From positions 1 through 64,000 of the forward strand of contig NZ_JAKCWP010000005.1 of NCBI RefSeq assembly GCF_028767125.1: 64,000 nucleotides of DNA, read 5' to 3'. Source of the DNA: Chelativorans sp. YIM 93263 (GTDB lineage Bacteria; Pseudomonadota; Alphaproteobacteria; Rhizobiales; Rhizobiaceae). Shown piece after piece: positions 17,617 to 26,250 of this stretch; position 1 is the first letter of the stretch; the number at the start of each line of letters is the position of its first letter. The notes below the pieces were generated by a model. It was not told the origin of the DNA. It made no database searches and worked only from the letters and a program-made list of their open reading frames with translations. A program made the translations under genes and the position numbers.

Positions 17617-17751
17617 ACACCAGAGGTGGAACTGTCGGCACAATGGGAAGTGGCAAAGGCGCTTCAACGTCCGCTTCCTGACAACAAGCTTACGATTATC
17701 GACGCTCCGGCAGTGCCTGAAGAAGAGCCGGCACAGGGATCGCTTCTATAG
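17617..17751 (+). pseudogene. SRAP (YedK-like) C-terminal fragment
   Basis: Reads WEVAKALQRPLPDNKLTIID then APAVPEEEPAQGSLL and a stop. It matches, residue for residue over most of its length, the C-terminus of the SRAP gene at 2-271 (WEEAKALQRPLPDDRLMIVD, APAVPEEEPAQANLF). Nothing before about 17617 resembles the rest of the gene. It is a short 3' fragment, either a duplication scar or the remains of a second paralogue. Confidence 0.7.
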
Positions 17752-17762
17752 AGTCGTCGCGG

Positions 17763-18569
17763 CTATTTCCGTCGAAGCGATCTGTTCTGCCTCAATTCTG
17801 ATCGAAGGAGTTTCAGCTCACGCCGCAAACTTTCGATTTCCCGCGAGCCTGCGACCTCCCCGTCACGCGCCTCCGCCTCCTGACCTATGAAGAAGGTCGC
17901 GAAGGTTCCGGTGATGTAGCTGAATACAGCAAGACCATATATGGCAAGCAGGAAAGCAAGTGCGCGTCCTTCGGCGGTGACCGGCCAGAACGCAGACCCC
18001 ATGGTCGAAACCAGCATTGCAGTCCACCAAAGGGCATCTGCGTACGACGTGAACCCGCCTTCCACTTCGCGCGCAGGCTCAAATGCAAGCATGCCTGCCG
18101 CCCCTAGGATCACGACGAGTGTCGTGGCGAGGAGCACATAGCCCACGCCTCGGCGACGGAAACTCTTTCCAAGTGCGTTGAGGCCGCGGTTTGCAGTCCC
18201 GACGATACGCACGAGGCGCAGCCCTCGTGCCAATCTGAGAAAGCGAAGTGCGCTGAGGAAACGGAATGCCGGTGCTATCAGCGCGATAACGGTGATGAGA
18301 TTGGTTCTGAGAAAGCGGCGCTTGTTTGGCGCTAGTGTGAGGCGAAGCACAAACTCTAGTATGAAGATGATCCAGATCGCGGTGCCAAGAAGTTCAAATA
18401 CGCCCGAACTCGTCCAGACCAGTTCAAGGAAGACGAGCACCAGCCAGACGAACGAAAGAGCCAGCATCGGCGCGTGCAGCCATTCTTCCAGATCGGTGAG
18501 AACCTTCCAGCGATCCTCTTCATCGGACTGGTGCTCTCTGGAGCGTGCATTCCGTGATCCGGTGGTCAC
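17763..18569 (-). CDS. voltage-gated-type ion channel, 268 aa
   Basis: A six-helix, single-pore cation channel. The S4 voltage sensor has repeated Arg (ALRFLRLARGLRLVRIVGTA, about 106-125). The pore region reads ADALWWTAMLVSTMGSAFWP (about 178-197), followed by the inner helix LAFLLAIYGLAVFSYITGT. The filter TMGSAFWP is not the potassium TxGYGD, so ion preference is open. A C-terminal coiled-coil-like tail (SREIESLRRELKLLRSELRQ) probably drives assembly. It is the third gene of a tight unit after a DUF1622 gene. Confidence 0.85.
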   Translation of the reverse strand: MTTGSRNARSREHQSDEEDRWKVLTDLEEWLHAPMLALSFVWLVLVFLELVWTSSGVFELLGTAIWIIFILEFVLRLTLAPNKRRFLRTNLITVIALIAPAFRFLSALRFLRLARGLRLVRIVGTANRGLNALGKSFRRRGVGYVLLATTLVVILGAAGMLAFEPAREVEGGFTSYADALWWTAMLVSTMGSAFWPVTAEGRALAFLLAIYGLAVFSYITGTFATFFIGQEAEARDGEVAGSREIESLRRELKLLRSELRQNRSLRRK

Positions 18570-18636
18570 CTGCCCACCTCACATGCGCCCACCGCATTTA
18601 CCGGCTCGCCACTTGCAGCTCTCAACGGGAGTTGCC

Positions 18637-18996
18637 TTAACTGGTCTTCTGCCATGGCCACCTTCCCTCGATCTCAACTTCGAGCGAGAAGCTCAGGAAT
18701 GTTCTGATCAGCACGATCCCACCGAGAACGGCGAGGCTTTGGAGCGTCGGATCAATCGCCACGGTGTTGATGATGTCTGCCGCAACCAGGAACTCCAGCC
18801 CCAGAAGGATCGCCCGACCAACACCCGACCTGTACGAGCGAAAGCCTTCGCTGGATGCATCGCCGGCGAGGCGGCGATGCAAATATGTTGCGGTAGCCCA
18901 GATGATTCCGACGACAATGACGAGTACGCCGGCGATTTCGATGGCGCGCGTCGTCCAATGAAGCAGCACGGCGAACGCGGTATCCATGAAGCCCAC
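18637..18996 (-). CDS. DUF1622 membrane protein
   Basis: A 119-residue protein with three membrane helices: EIAGVLVIVVGIIWATATYL (20-39), an amphipathic RSGVGRAILLGLEFLVAADI and LAVLGGIVLIRTFLSFSLEV. The EFLVAADII and RTFLSFSLEVEIEGRWPWQ ends are typical of DUF1622. A GTG start overlaps the stop of the HhH gene by one base; the in-frame ATG at 18987 is an alternative. Translational coupling with both neighbours is likely. Function unknown. Confidence 0.85.
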   Translation of the reverse strand: MGFMDTAFAVLLHWTTRAIEIAGVLVIVVGIIWATATYLHRRLAGDASSEGFRSYRSGVGRAILLGLEFLVAADIINTVAIDPTLQSLAVLGGIVLIRTFLSFSLEVEIEGRWPWQKTS

Positions 18997-19265
18997 TAAT
19001 CTGCTTGGTCGATCTGAGCGCCTCCGCTCTTCAGATCATCGATCATGCCCTTCCCGAACCCTTCGATCTGCTCAACTTCGTCCCAGCTCTTGAACGGGCG
19101 TTCGCGCATGACGTCCTTGGCCCTATCCGACCCGACCATCGGCAAATCCGCGATCACATCTTCAGGTGCGGTATTGAGATCAACAATCCGGTTCTCGTGA
19201 TGAGTTTCGCCGTGAGCCCTCGGCTCGTCCTGACCTGGATGATTGTGTTCGAACTTGTCGGCCAT
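18996..19265 (-). CDS. helix-hairpin-helix protein (ComEA-like), 89 aa
   Basis: The start MADKFEHNHPGQDEPRAHGE follows GGGAG at a good distance. After a His-rich, hydrophilic head come the helix-hairpin-helix segments: VDLNTAPEDVIADLPMVGSD and FKSWDEVEQIEGFGKGMIDD. This arrangement normally binds DNA non-specifically. There is no signal peptide or membrane anchor, unlike ComEA itself, so a cytoplasmic role is expected. It is the first gene of the unit with DUF1622 and the ion channel. Confidence 0.8.
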   Translation of the reverse strand: MADKFEHNHPGQDEPRAHGETHHENRIVDLNTAPEDVIADLPMVGSDRAKDVMRERPFKSWDEVEQIEGFGKGMIDDLKSGGAQIDQAD

Positions 19266-19549
19266 TTGCACGTTCTCCCTGCAGACTAGATCGCTGGCCG
19301 AACAAAGGCCGGGCAGAAATGGTTCCGGAGCACGGCATTGTCCAAGTGGCGGCAAACCAGGGAATGGCGAAAGAGGAATCCGTCGGCGGCCTTGATGAGT
19401 CGAATGTCCACCACACCCGACCGTCTACGGTGCAGCGCCGCAGTTCTGTAGGCTTCACGTTCTAATCCGCGCGGAACTCTGCCTGTAAATGGTTAATCAT
19501 GGGCAGCTTCGTTTGACATCGGGCCGCCGCCGACACTCCTTCGAGAATT

Positions 19550-20575
19550 CTATCCGGAGGATCGCTGTCCCGCCTGGTCGAAAAAATGCATGTCCCCCGG
19601 ATCTATCGCCAGTCCGACGCGTTCACCGGCTGCTGGCCCGTCGCCGTTGTTGACAACCAGCAGCGTTTCGCCTTGGTCCAGCCTGATATGCAGCATGGAG
19701 GCAGCGCCCGTATATTCGCTTATTGCCACGGTCCCCGCTAACAGTCCCGCCTCAGGCGCCGTGAGACTCAGGTTCTCCGGCCGCATGCCGACCTGTGTTG
19801 CGCCGAACGGCAGAATTTCCGAAAGGCCCTCCGAAACGCGTTCCACAGGCAGAATGTTCATCCTCGGGCTGCCGATGAACTGCGCGACGAAGAGATTGTC
19901 CGGCCTCGAATAGAGCTCGCGAGGACTGCCGACCTGTTCGATGAGCCCGTCGCGCAGCACCACGATCCGGTCCGCCAGCGTCATCGCCTCGATCTGGTCA
20001 TGGGTGACGTAGACCATGGTGTTGCCGAGACGCGCATGGAGCGCGGCGATCTCGGAGCGCATGTGAACGCGTAGTTCCGCATCGAGATTGGACAGCGGCT
20101 CGTCGAAAAGAAATATTTTCGGGTCGGCCACGATGGCACGCCCGATGGCGACGCGCTGCCGCTGACCGCCGGAAAGTTCCCGCGGATAGCGGTCAAGCAG
20201 CCCATCGAGCTTGAGCGTATCGGAAGCCCCCTTGACGCGCTCTTCCCGCTCGGCCTGGGGCACTCTCCGCACCTTCAGGCCGAAACCCATGTTCTCGCGT
20301 ACCGTGAGGTGCGGATAGAGCGCGTAGCTCTGGAACACCATGGCGACGCCGCGCCGGGCAGCCTGAACCTCATTCATCTTAGCATCGCCGATGAAGAGGT
20401 TGCCGGAGGTGATGTATTCGAGGCCGGAAATCATCCGCAGCAAAGTGGATTTGCCGCAGCCGGACGGCCCGACGAATACGATGAATTCGCCGTCCTGGAC
20501 GTCGAGATCAATGCCCTTGATGATCTCGACGGCACCGAAGGATTTGCGAAGTTTCCTGAGGCTGAGGCTTGTCAT
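19550..20575 (-). CDS. sugar ABC transporter ATPase (UgpC/MsmK type)
   Basis: A 341-residue ATPase with Walker A GPSGCGKST (36-44), Q-loop VFQSYALYPH, signature LSGGQRQRVAIGRAI (about 134-148), Walker B IFLFDEPLSNLDAELR and the His switch VTHDQ. The C-terminal about 110 residues form the regulatory OB (TOBE) domain seen in MalK-type proteins (VGMRPENLSL). It energises the two permeases upstream. Last gene of the seven-gene minus-strand operon; 31 bases after the second permease gene. Confidence 0.93.
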   Translation of the reverse strand: MTSLSLRKLRKSFGAVEIIKGIDLDVQDGEFIVFVGPSGCGKSTLLRMISGLEYITSGNLFIGDAKMNEVQAARRGVAMVFQSYALYPHLTVRENMGFGLKVRRVPQAEREERVKGASDTLKLDGLLDRYPRELSGGQRQRVAIGRAIVADPKIFLFDEPLSNLDAELRVHMRSEIAALHARLGNTMVYVTHDQIEAMTLADRIVVLRDGLIEQVGSPRELYSRPDNLFVAQFIGSPRMNILPVERVSEGLSEILPFGATQVGMRPENLSLTAPEAGLLAGTVAISEYTGAASMLHIRLDQGETLLVVNNGDGPAAGERVGLAIDPGDMHFFDQAGQRSSG

Positions 20576-20606
20576 GTGCTGCCCAATCTCTGGCCGGTCC
20601 AGGAGT

Positions 20607-21449
20607 TCATCCTTTTACTCCCGACATGGCGAAGCTTTCGATGATCTGCCGTTGCGCGATCAGGTATACGATCAGGATCGGCACCACGGCGAGCGACGTC
20701 GCGGCTAGTTGCAGATGCCAGAGCGGTAAGCCATACGCGTCCGTGAAGTTCGCTAGTGCCAGCGGCAGGGTGAATTTCTCGAGGCTGGAAATGAAGACCA
20801 GCGGTTCGAGGAAGAGGTTCCACGAAAACAGGAACGTGATGATAGCGACCGCAGCAAGCGCCGGCCGGGACATGGGAAGCGCGATCTTCCACCAGATGCC
20901 GAGCCTGGACAGGCCATCCATCCTGCCCGCCTCCTCCAGTTCCTTCGGCAGCGCGACGAAGTACTGGCGCATCAGGAAGGTGGCCATGACGCCATGGGGG
21001 CCGAAGACCGGCAGAAGAACCAGCGGGCCATGCGTGTCCATCAGGCCGAGCCACCGCATCAGGAAGAAGTTCGGGATGATCGTGACCTCCTCGGGAACCA
21101 TCAATGCGGAAACGAGAAAGAGCATCAAGAGCCCCGCCCCGGCAAAGCGCATCCGTGCGAGCGCATAGCCCGCAAGCGAGGACAGGATCAGCGTGAGGAC
21201 CGTAACCAGCCCGGCAATGTAGAGGGAGTTGAAATATTGCTGCGCGAAGGGCTGATATTCGAAAACCTCGACGAAGTTCGTCCACCGCCAGATGCGCGGA
21301 ACGAGGCTTGGCTGGCCGAAGATCTCCGTGGCGCTCTTGAAGCCGGACGACACCATCCACAGAAAGGGAAAGACGAAGGGAATCGCAAGGATGGACAGTG
21401 AGAGAACCCACATTGCCCGCTTGAGCCTGTCGAGCTGGCCCTGGGTCAT
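20607..21449 (-). CDS. carbohydrate ABC transporter permease (MalG type)
   Basis: A 280-residue permease with six membrane helices, starting MTQGQLDRLKRAMWVLSLSI. The EAA-type coupling loop reads ELEEAGRMDGLSRLGIWWKI (about 180-199), followed by PLALANFTDAYG near the end. The ATG at 21449 overlaps the upstream permease stop as ATGA, so the two are translated together. It forms half of the transmembrane channel for the solute bound by the protein encoded at 22387-23634. Confidence 0.92.
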   Translation of the reverse strand: MTQGQLDRLKRAMWVLSLSILAIPFVFPFLWMVSSGFKSATEIFGQPSLVPRIWRWTNFVEVFEYQPFAQQYFNSLYIAGLVTVLTLILSSLAGYALARMRFAGAGLLMLFLVSALMVPEEVTIIPNFFLMRWLGLMDTHGPLVLLPVFGPHGVMATFLMRQYFVALPKELEEAGRMDGLSRLGIWWKIALPMSRPALAAVAIITFLFSWNLFLEPLVFISSLEKFTLPLALANFTDAYGLPLWHLQLAATSLAVVPILIVYLIAQRQIIESFAMSGVKG

Positions 21450-22375
21450 GTCGCCCCCCTTTGACGAAGCAGCAGCTGCACGATGGTCAGCATGAGAACG
21501 ATGACGAACATGATCATCGCCAGAGCGGATGCGTAACCGACATTGAAGAACTCGAAAGCCTGCTCGTAGATGTAGAAGGCAAGCACGAGCGTGCCATTCT
21601 CGGGGCCGCCACCAGTCATCAGGTAGATGTGGTCGAAGACCTTGAACGATCCGATGGTGGTGATGACCATGATGATGAGGGTGGTCGGCGCAAGCAGCGG
21701 CCACGTGACCATGCGAAAGACTTGCCAGCCCGTGGCGCCTTCGAGGCGGGCTGCCTCCTCATAGTCGCGGGGGATCGACTGCAACGCGGCAATGTAAAGG
21801 ATCATGTTGAGGCCGACCATCTTGATGACGCGTGTCACAATGACGGCCGCCATGGCCCAGTCCGGCTCGCGCAACCAGTTTGGCCCATTGACGCCCACCA
21901 GGGCGAGCAACTGATTGACCGTTCCGCCTTCCCCTTGCAGGAGGAACTTCCAGACGATCGCCCAGGCGACTGCAGAGGTTACGACCGGCGCGAAGAAGAC
22001 GGTGCGGAAGAAGACGACACCGCGCCTGGGGCGTGACAGCGCAATGGCCAAGATCAGTGCGAGCGCCATGTTCATGGGAACGAGGCCCATCGCAAAGATG
22101 ACCGAGTTGCGGATGACGTGCCAGAAATCCGGATTCTCGGCGAGGGCGTCGCGGTAGTTCGCCAGGCCGACAAAGACTTGTCCACCGGACAGCAGATTCC
22201 ACTCCGACATCGAATAGATCACGACGGCGATCAGCGGCCCCAGGAAAAATATCAGGAAGCCGATGAGCGTCGGACTGACGAAGAGCCATGCCTCTATCGT
22301 TTCGCGCCGTTTCAATGTCAGCCATGGCACGCGCGTGTGGCGTGCCATGGCGCTTGTATCGTCTGCCGTTGCCAC
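21446..22375 (-). CDS. carbohydrate ABC transporter permease (MalF type)
   Basis: A GTG start at 22375 is chosen because GGGGGCGA lies eight bases upstream and 11 bases separate it from the binding-protein stop; longer in-frame extensions would run into that gene. The 309-residue protein has RRETIEAWLFVSPTLIGFLI as helix one and the EAA loop RDYEEAARLEGATGWQVFRM. It pairs with the MalG-type permease encoded directly downstream. Confidence 0.92.
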   Translation of the reverse strand: MATADDTSAMARHTRVPWLTLKRRETIEAWLFVSPTLIGFLIFFLGPLIAVVIYSMSEWNLLSGGQVFVGLANYRDALAENPDFWHVIRNSVIFAMGLVPMNMALALILAIALSRPRRGVVFFRTVFFAPVVTSAVAWAIVWKFLLQGEGGTVNQLLALVGVNGPNWLREPDWAMAAVIVTRVIKMVGLNMILYIAALQSIPRDYEEAARLEGATGWQVFRMVTWPLLAPTTLIIMVITTIGSFKVFDHIYLMTGGGPENGTLVLAFYIYEQAFEFFNVGYASALAMIMFVIVLMLTIVQLLLRQRGAT

Positions 22376-22386
22376 GTCGCCCCCGC

Positions 22387-23634
22387 CTACAACTGCGGCC
22401 GGATTGCGTCGCAGATCGCCTTCAGCGAGGCCTCGACATCGGCATCCGCGCGCCACAAGGCATCGAATCTCGGCTTCATGGCCGCAAGGATCTGTGGCGC
22501 ACGCTCATGGCTCGGCAGCACCTCGCCTTCCTTGATCGCGGCAGCGACGTGTTTCATCTGCTCGGGCGGAATGAGGGCGTTCGCCTCGGTAAAGGCATCG
22601 CTTTCCAGGACCGAGACCCTGGCCGGCGGGAAAAACTGCGCCATCACCTCAACATTCTTCTTGTTGGTCATCCAGGCGATGAACTGCTTGGCACGTTCCT
22701 TGTTGTCAGATTTGGCGAAGACCACGAGGCCGGCCTGACCGATGACCGGAGCCTCGCCGGCGGGACCTGACGGCAGCGGCGCGATGCCCCATTCGAAACC
22801 GGCCTCGGGCATCTTTGAAGCCCTTGATATCTGGTTGATCGTCATCGCCGAGGAACCGGAGAAGTAATCTCCCTGTTCGCCGGGCGGAACGATCGACTTG
22901 TCCTCAAAGACCATCTGGTGAAGCATCTCGACCGCCTCGACGGCTTCCGCCTTCTCAAAGCCGCACTCGCCGTTCGACCACCCGTTGCCGCCATAGGCGC
23001 GGATCGGCGGCATGACCGCATGCATGATGCGCGTGTCGTAGCCCTGGCCGTCCTTGAACTCGAAGCCCCAGAAGCGCTCCTCCGGCTTCGTGAGCGCCTT
23101 CGCTACATCACGGAATTTCTCGAGCGTCCACTCACCTTTTTCAGCAAGCGTCAGCGGGTCCTCGAGACCGGCCGCGTCGAACATGTCCTTGTTGTAGAAT
23201 ACCATGAACGGCGAGGTGGAGAAGGGTACACCGAAAATCTCGCCATCCTCCTTCCAGAGGCTCATAGCGGGATCGGAGAAGTCGGCCAGGTCGTAAGCTT
23301 CCGCATTCTCCAGCGTGTCGGTCAATGGTTCTACGGCGCCTGCCGCTACAAACGTCGGCATGGAGTCCTCGAACATCCAACCAAGGTCCGGAGGATTTCC
23401 CCCGGCGAGCTGGAAAGTGAGCTTCTGGACGTAATCACCGGCAGGAATCGTCTCGAACGTGACCGTGGTGCCGGGATGTTTGGCTTCGAACCCGTCGGCA
23501 ATGCCGTTCAGCATGTCAAGGTGAGCCTCATTGCCGGTCCAAACGGTGAAGCGCAGATCCTCCGCCATCGCGTAGCCGGTGGCGAGACTCAACGCCAGCG
23601 TCGATACGGTAAGGCTTTTCAGTGCTTTTCTCAT
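22387..23634 (-). CDS. ABC transporter sugar-binding protein (family 1)
   Basis: A 415-residue periplasmic binding protein with a clean signal peptide (KSLTVSTLALSLATGYAMA-ED). Family features are KHPGTTVTFETIPAGDYVQK, VPFSTSPFMVFYNKDMFDAA and AMTINQISRASKMPE in the order seen in MalE/UgpB-like proteins. It delivers the sugar or sugar acid to the two permeases. It is preceded by 30 bases after the SMP-30 gene, so the catabolic and transport genes form one transcript. Confidence 0.92.
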   Translation of the reverse strand: MRKALKSLTVSTLALSLATGYAMAEDLRFTVWTGNEAHLDMLNGIADGFEAKHPGTTVTFETIPAGDYVQKLTFQLAGGNPPDLGWMFEDSMPTFVAAGAVEPLTDTLENAEAYDLADFSDPAMSLWKEDGEIFGVPFSTSPFMVFYNKDMFDAAGLEDPLTLAEKGEWTLEKFRDVAKALTKPEERFWGFEFKDGQGYDTRIMHAVMPPIRAYGGNGWSNGECGFEKAEAVEAVEMLHQMVFEDKSIVPPGEQGDYFSGSSAMTINQISRASKMPEAGFEWGIAPLPSGPAGEAPVIGQAGLVVFAKSDNKERAKQFIAWMTNKKNVEVMAQFFPPARVSVLESDAFTEANALIPPEQMKHVAAAIKEGEVLPSHERAPQILAAMKPRFDALWRADADVEASLKAICDAIRPQL

Positions 23635-23664
23635 GGTTTTCCTCCCTATATTGCTGATGAACGT

Positions 23665-24576
23665 CTAAGTCTGTGGGCCCCGCCCGCTTTCGAAGGCGAC
23701 CTTTGCGCGCGGCTGAGGCCAGCCGCGAACCCCAGCATCTACCTCCAGGATCGCCCCGGCCAGGGGCTCGGATGCCAACGCATCCTCATCCAGGCCTGCA
23801 CTCATCGTGGTGACGTAAAGTGTCGAAAGATCCGCGCCGCCGAACGCCGGCTTCGTGGGGCGCGATACCGGAAGGTCGATTGCCGACATGACCCGTCCAG
23901 CCGGGTCGAGGCGCACGACCTGACCTCCGTCGACCGCAGCAAACCAGTAGCACCCGTCGGCGTCGACCGCCGCTCCGTCCGGCCTGCCGCGCTCGGGCCG
24001 GTGAAACACGCGGCGATTGGACAGCGTTCCGGATTGGACATCGAAGTCGAACGCCCAGATGGTTGCCACCGCCGCGTGGCTGTCGGCGAGATAGAACGTC
24101 CGGCCGTCCGGGGAAATGGCTGCTCCATTCTGCGTGCGCAATCCGCCAAGCGACTCTCTGGCCTCGCCCCCTTCCAGGCAATACAGGCATCCAATCGGCT
24201 CTCGCTCCGGTGCCCTACTCAGCGTGCCGACCCAGAAGCGGCCCATGCTGTCGGTGACGCCGTCGTTCAGCCTGACACCAGCCGCCTGCCCCTCCAACCG
24301 CGCGACCTCGACAACAGCTCCCGTATCAGCGTCGAGAGTGTACCAGGCCAGCCCGGCAGCGATGACGATCCTGCCACCGTCACCAAGGGCAAGCGCCGCG
24401 GGCGAAGCTGGCATCAGGAAAGTATCGAGCGCACCGCTTTCGACATGGAGCCTGCGCACTTCACGTCCACCGGCATCCAGCCACCAGAGGCAGCCGGTAT
24501 CTCCGACCCAAAGCGGGCTTTCGCCGATCTTGTGTCGGAGAGCACAAACGACGCCGATACCCATTACCGCGCTCAC
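23665..24576 (-). CDS. SMP-30/gluconolactonase family lactonase
   Basis: A 303-residue six-bladed beta-propeller lactonase. Metal-site residues are visible: the Glu of IGESPLWVGD (17-26), the Asn of VRLNDGVTD (about 101-109), the Asn of TQNGAAISPDG and the Asp of RPDGAAVDADG. Such enzymes open sugar lactones to the free acid. Overlap of its ATG with the SDR stop (ATGA) indicates coupled translation. In this locus it would act after the dehydrogenase, giving the acid used by the enolase-superfamily enzyme. Confidence 0.88.
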   Translation of the reverse strand: MSAVMGIGVVCALRHKIGESPLWVGDTGCLWWLDAGGREVRRLHVESGALDTFLMPASPAALALGDGGRIVIAAGLAWYTLDADTGAVVEVARLEGQAAGVRLNDGVTDSMGRFWVGTLSRAPEREPIGCLYCLEGGEARESLGGLRTQNGAAISPDGRTFYLADSHAAVATIWAFDFDVQSGTLSNRRVFHRPERGRPDGAAVDADGCYWFAAVDGGQVVRLDPAGRVMSAIDLPVSRPTKPAFGGADLSTLYVTTMSAGLDEDALASEPLAGAILEVDAGVRGWPQPRAKVAFESGRGPQT

Positions 24577-25367
24577 GGCGTGACCTCCGGGAGCGCGCCC
24601 GTTGCATCACTGATCGTCCAGCCGCCATCGACCGGAATAGTGGCCCCGGTGATGTAGGCGCCTGCGTCACTGCACAGCATCAACACAGGCCCCACGCAAT
24701 CGTCCGGCCTTCCCTGCCTGCCGGCCGGGATTTTCGCCACGACCGCCTGCCGGAACTTCCAGTCTTCATATCTGGCGGCGTTCGCCTCCGTCTCTATCGC
24801 GCCCGGCGCGATCACATTCATGGTCACCCCGCTTGCGGCAACCTCGCGGGCGATGGCTCTGACGGCGGTAAACTGTGCGGATTTCAGCGACGCATAGGCC
24901 ACCGTCTCCGCACGCGGGCGAGCCGCCATCACGCTGCCCGTCGCGACGACCCTGCCCCATCTCCGCTCTACCATAGGCGGAACAAGCGCCTGCATGAGCA
25001 ATATCAGCGAGGTGAAGTTGACGGCGAAGTGGGTTTCGAGGAGATCGCTCGTCGCTTCCGTCCAAACACTCCGCATCTCGATAGCCGCATTGGCAATCAG
25101 AATGTCGACCGGCCCCTCCCGCAGCGCATCCCGGGCGAGACCCTCGACCGCCGTAGTATGCGAGAAATCGGCTTCAATGACCGAAGCGTTCCGCCCCATC
25201 GAGCCAACCGCCTCCCGAATCCCGGCCGCCCCCTCGGCATCGCCCAAGTGATGAAGCACGAGATCGGCTCCCTGACCCGCCAGTCCGAGAGCAATCGCCC
25301 GCCCAATGCCGGTGTTGGCGCCGGTGACGAGCGCTCTACGTCCATGAAGGCTGAAGAGGCTGCTCAC
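24573..25367 (-). CDS. short-chain dehydrogenase/reductase (SDR)
   Basis: A 264-residue classical SDR. The nucleotide-binding TGANTGIG (16-23), the NAA-type IANAAIEM (about 89), the catalytic Ser in VATGSVMA and the YASLK (Tyr-x-x-x-Lys) are all present, and the end GGWTISDATG is of the PGG type. It is expected to oxidise a sugar to its lactone with NAD(P). It overlaps both neighbours by four bases (ATGA): the GntR gene before and the SMP-30 gene after. Confidence 0.9.
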   Translation of the reverse strand: MSSLFSLHGRRALVTGANTGIGRAIALGLAGQGADLVLHHLGDAEGAAGIREAVGSMGRNASVIEADFSHTTAVEGLARDALREGPVDILIANAAIEMRSVWTEATSDLLETHFAVNFTSLILLMQALVPPMVERRWGRVVATGSVMAARPRAETVAYASLKSAQFTAVRAIAREVAASGVTMNVIAPGAIETEANAARYEDWKFRQAVVAKIPAGRQGRPDDCVGPVLMLCSDAGAYITGATIPVDGGWTISDATGALPEVTP

Positions 25368-26131
25368 GCTTCCCCTCCCTTTGAACCGAGTTCGTCAGCG
25401 ACCTCAAGGGAGGCAATGTCGGCAGCCTCGAAGTGGGTGATGGTCTTCTGCTCCGCGAGATCTGCATTGCCCGCGGCAATGGCTTCGAACAAAGCCTGAT
25501 GGCGGTCAATCGTCGCACTCCAGTCGGCTCGCGTCCTGTTGGATCGCCTCGAGAACAGCTCCGACACCTCCCGCTGGACGGACCGCATTCCCTCCATCTG
25601 CACGCGGATCATCAAATTGCCCGTGGCGACGGCCATTCCCAGGTGGAACAGTATGTCGGCCTCGGTGAAGGCAGCAGGATCGCCAAGGCCGTCTCGCATG
25701 TCGGCGAGCGCCCGTTCCATGGCCACAAGGCCCGGCTTGTGGCGGCGTTGCGCGGCCAGTCTCGCAATACCTGCCTCTATGACGCGGCGCATCTCGTTAG
25801 CTTCCTGGAGCCGCTCCAGGCTGGAGCGGACGGCATAGCCGTAGATTTTCTCCAGGGGTTCGCCGTTGATTTCCTTGGCGCGGGCCACCTTACCCTGCTG
25901 GGTCGAAACCAGACCCGCTGAGGTGAGTTGGCGCAAGGCCTCGCGCGCTATCGGCCTTGAGACGCCGAATTCTCGGGCGATCTCGCCCTCCGGCGGGAGA
26001 GGCTCGCCCGGCGCGATCCGTCCATCGAAAAGCGCGGCTGCAATGGCATCCGAGACGGCATCGGCAAGGCGCGAAGGTACCGCGGGCTTTGCCGAGAACA
26101 GCGGCTTTTTGGTTTGCAGATCGGTCATCAT
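25364..26131 (-). CDS. FadR/GntR-family regulator with FCD domain
   Basis: A 255-residue regulator. The N-terminal winged helix is complete (AALFDGRIAPGEPLPPEGEI, FGVSRPIAREALRQLTSAGL, about 32-78), then an FCD ligand domain with metal-type residues (EADILFHLGMAVATGN, ITHFEAADI). First gene of the transport operon, so it probably represses its own operon and the divergent dehydratase genes. The palindrome 26168-26184 in the shared promoter is its likely operator, and a pathway sugar acid its likely effector. Confidence 0.9.
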   Translation of the reverse strand: MMTDLQTKKPLFSAKPAVPSRLADAVSDAIAAALFDGRIAPGEPLPPEGEIAREFGVSRPIAREALRQLTSAGLVSTQQGKVARAKEINGEPLEKIYGYAVRSSLERLQEANEMRRVIEAGIARLAAQRRHKPGLVAMERALADMRDGLGDPAAFTEADILFHLGMAVATGNLMIRVQMEGMRSVQREVSELFSRRSNRTRADWSATIDRHQALFEAIAAGNADLAEQKTITHFEAADIASLEVADELGSKGGEA

Positions 26132-26167
26132 GGCTCCCTTTGCAGCCCTCTTAGCACAAGGCTTGAT

Positions 26168-26184
26168 AACTTAGCAACTAAGTT
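26168..26184. promoter_or_regulatory. candidate GntR/FadR operator in divergent promoter
   Basis: Perfect 7-bp arms AACTTAG (26168-26174) and CTAAGTT (26178-26184) around CAA. It lies 37 bases before the GntR start and 67 bases before the dehydratase GTG, where it could control both directions. A looser dyad TTGG...CCAA overlaps it to 26197. Confidence 0.6.
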
Positions 26185-26250
26185 GGTTAGTTGCCAAGAA
26201 ATCTACTCTGGTCTATTAGAGAGGCAAGAAGCAGCCAGGGAGGCCATTCG

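Noticed and set aside
22918-24657. 579-codon open frame on the + strand
   Set aside because: It is antisense to the sugar-binding-protein and SMP-30 genes; its protein is Arg/Gly-rich without any domain, and the opposite strand has clear family proteins.
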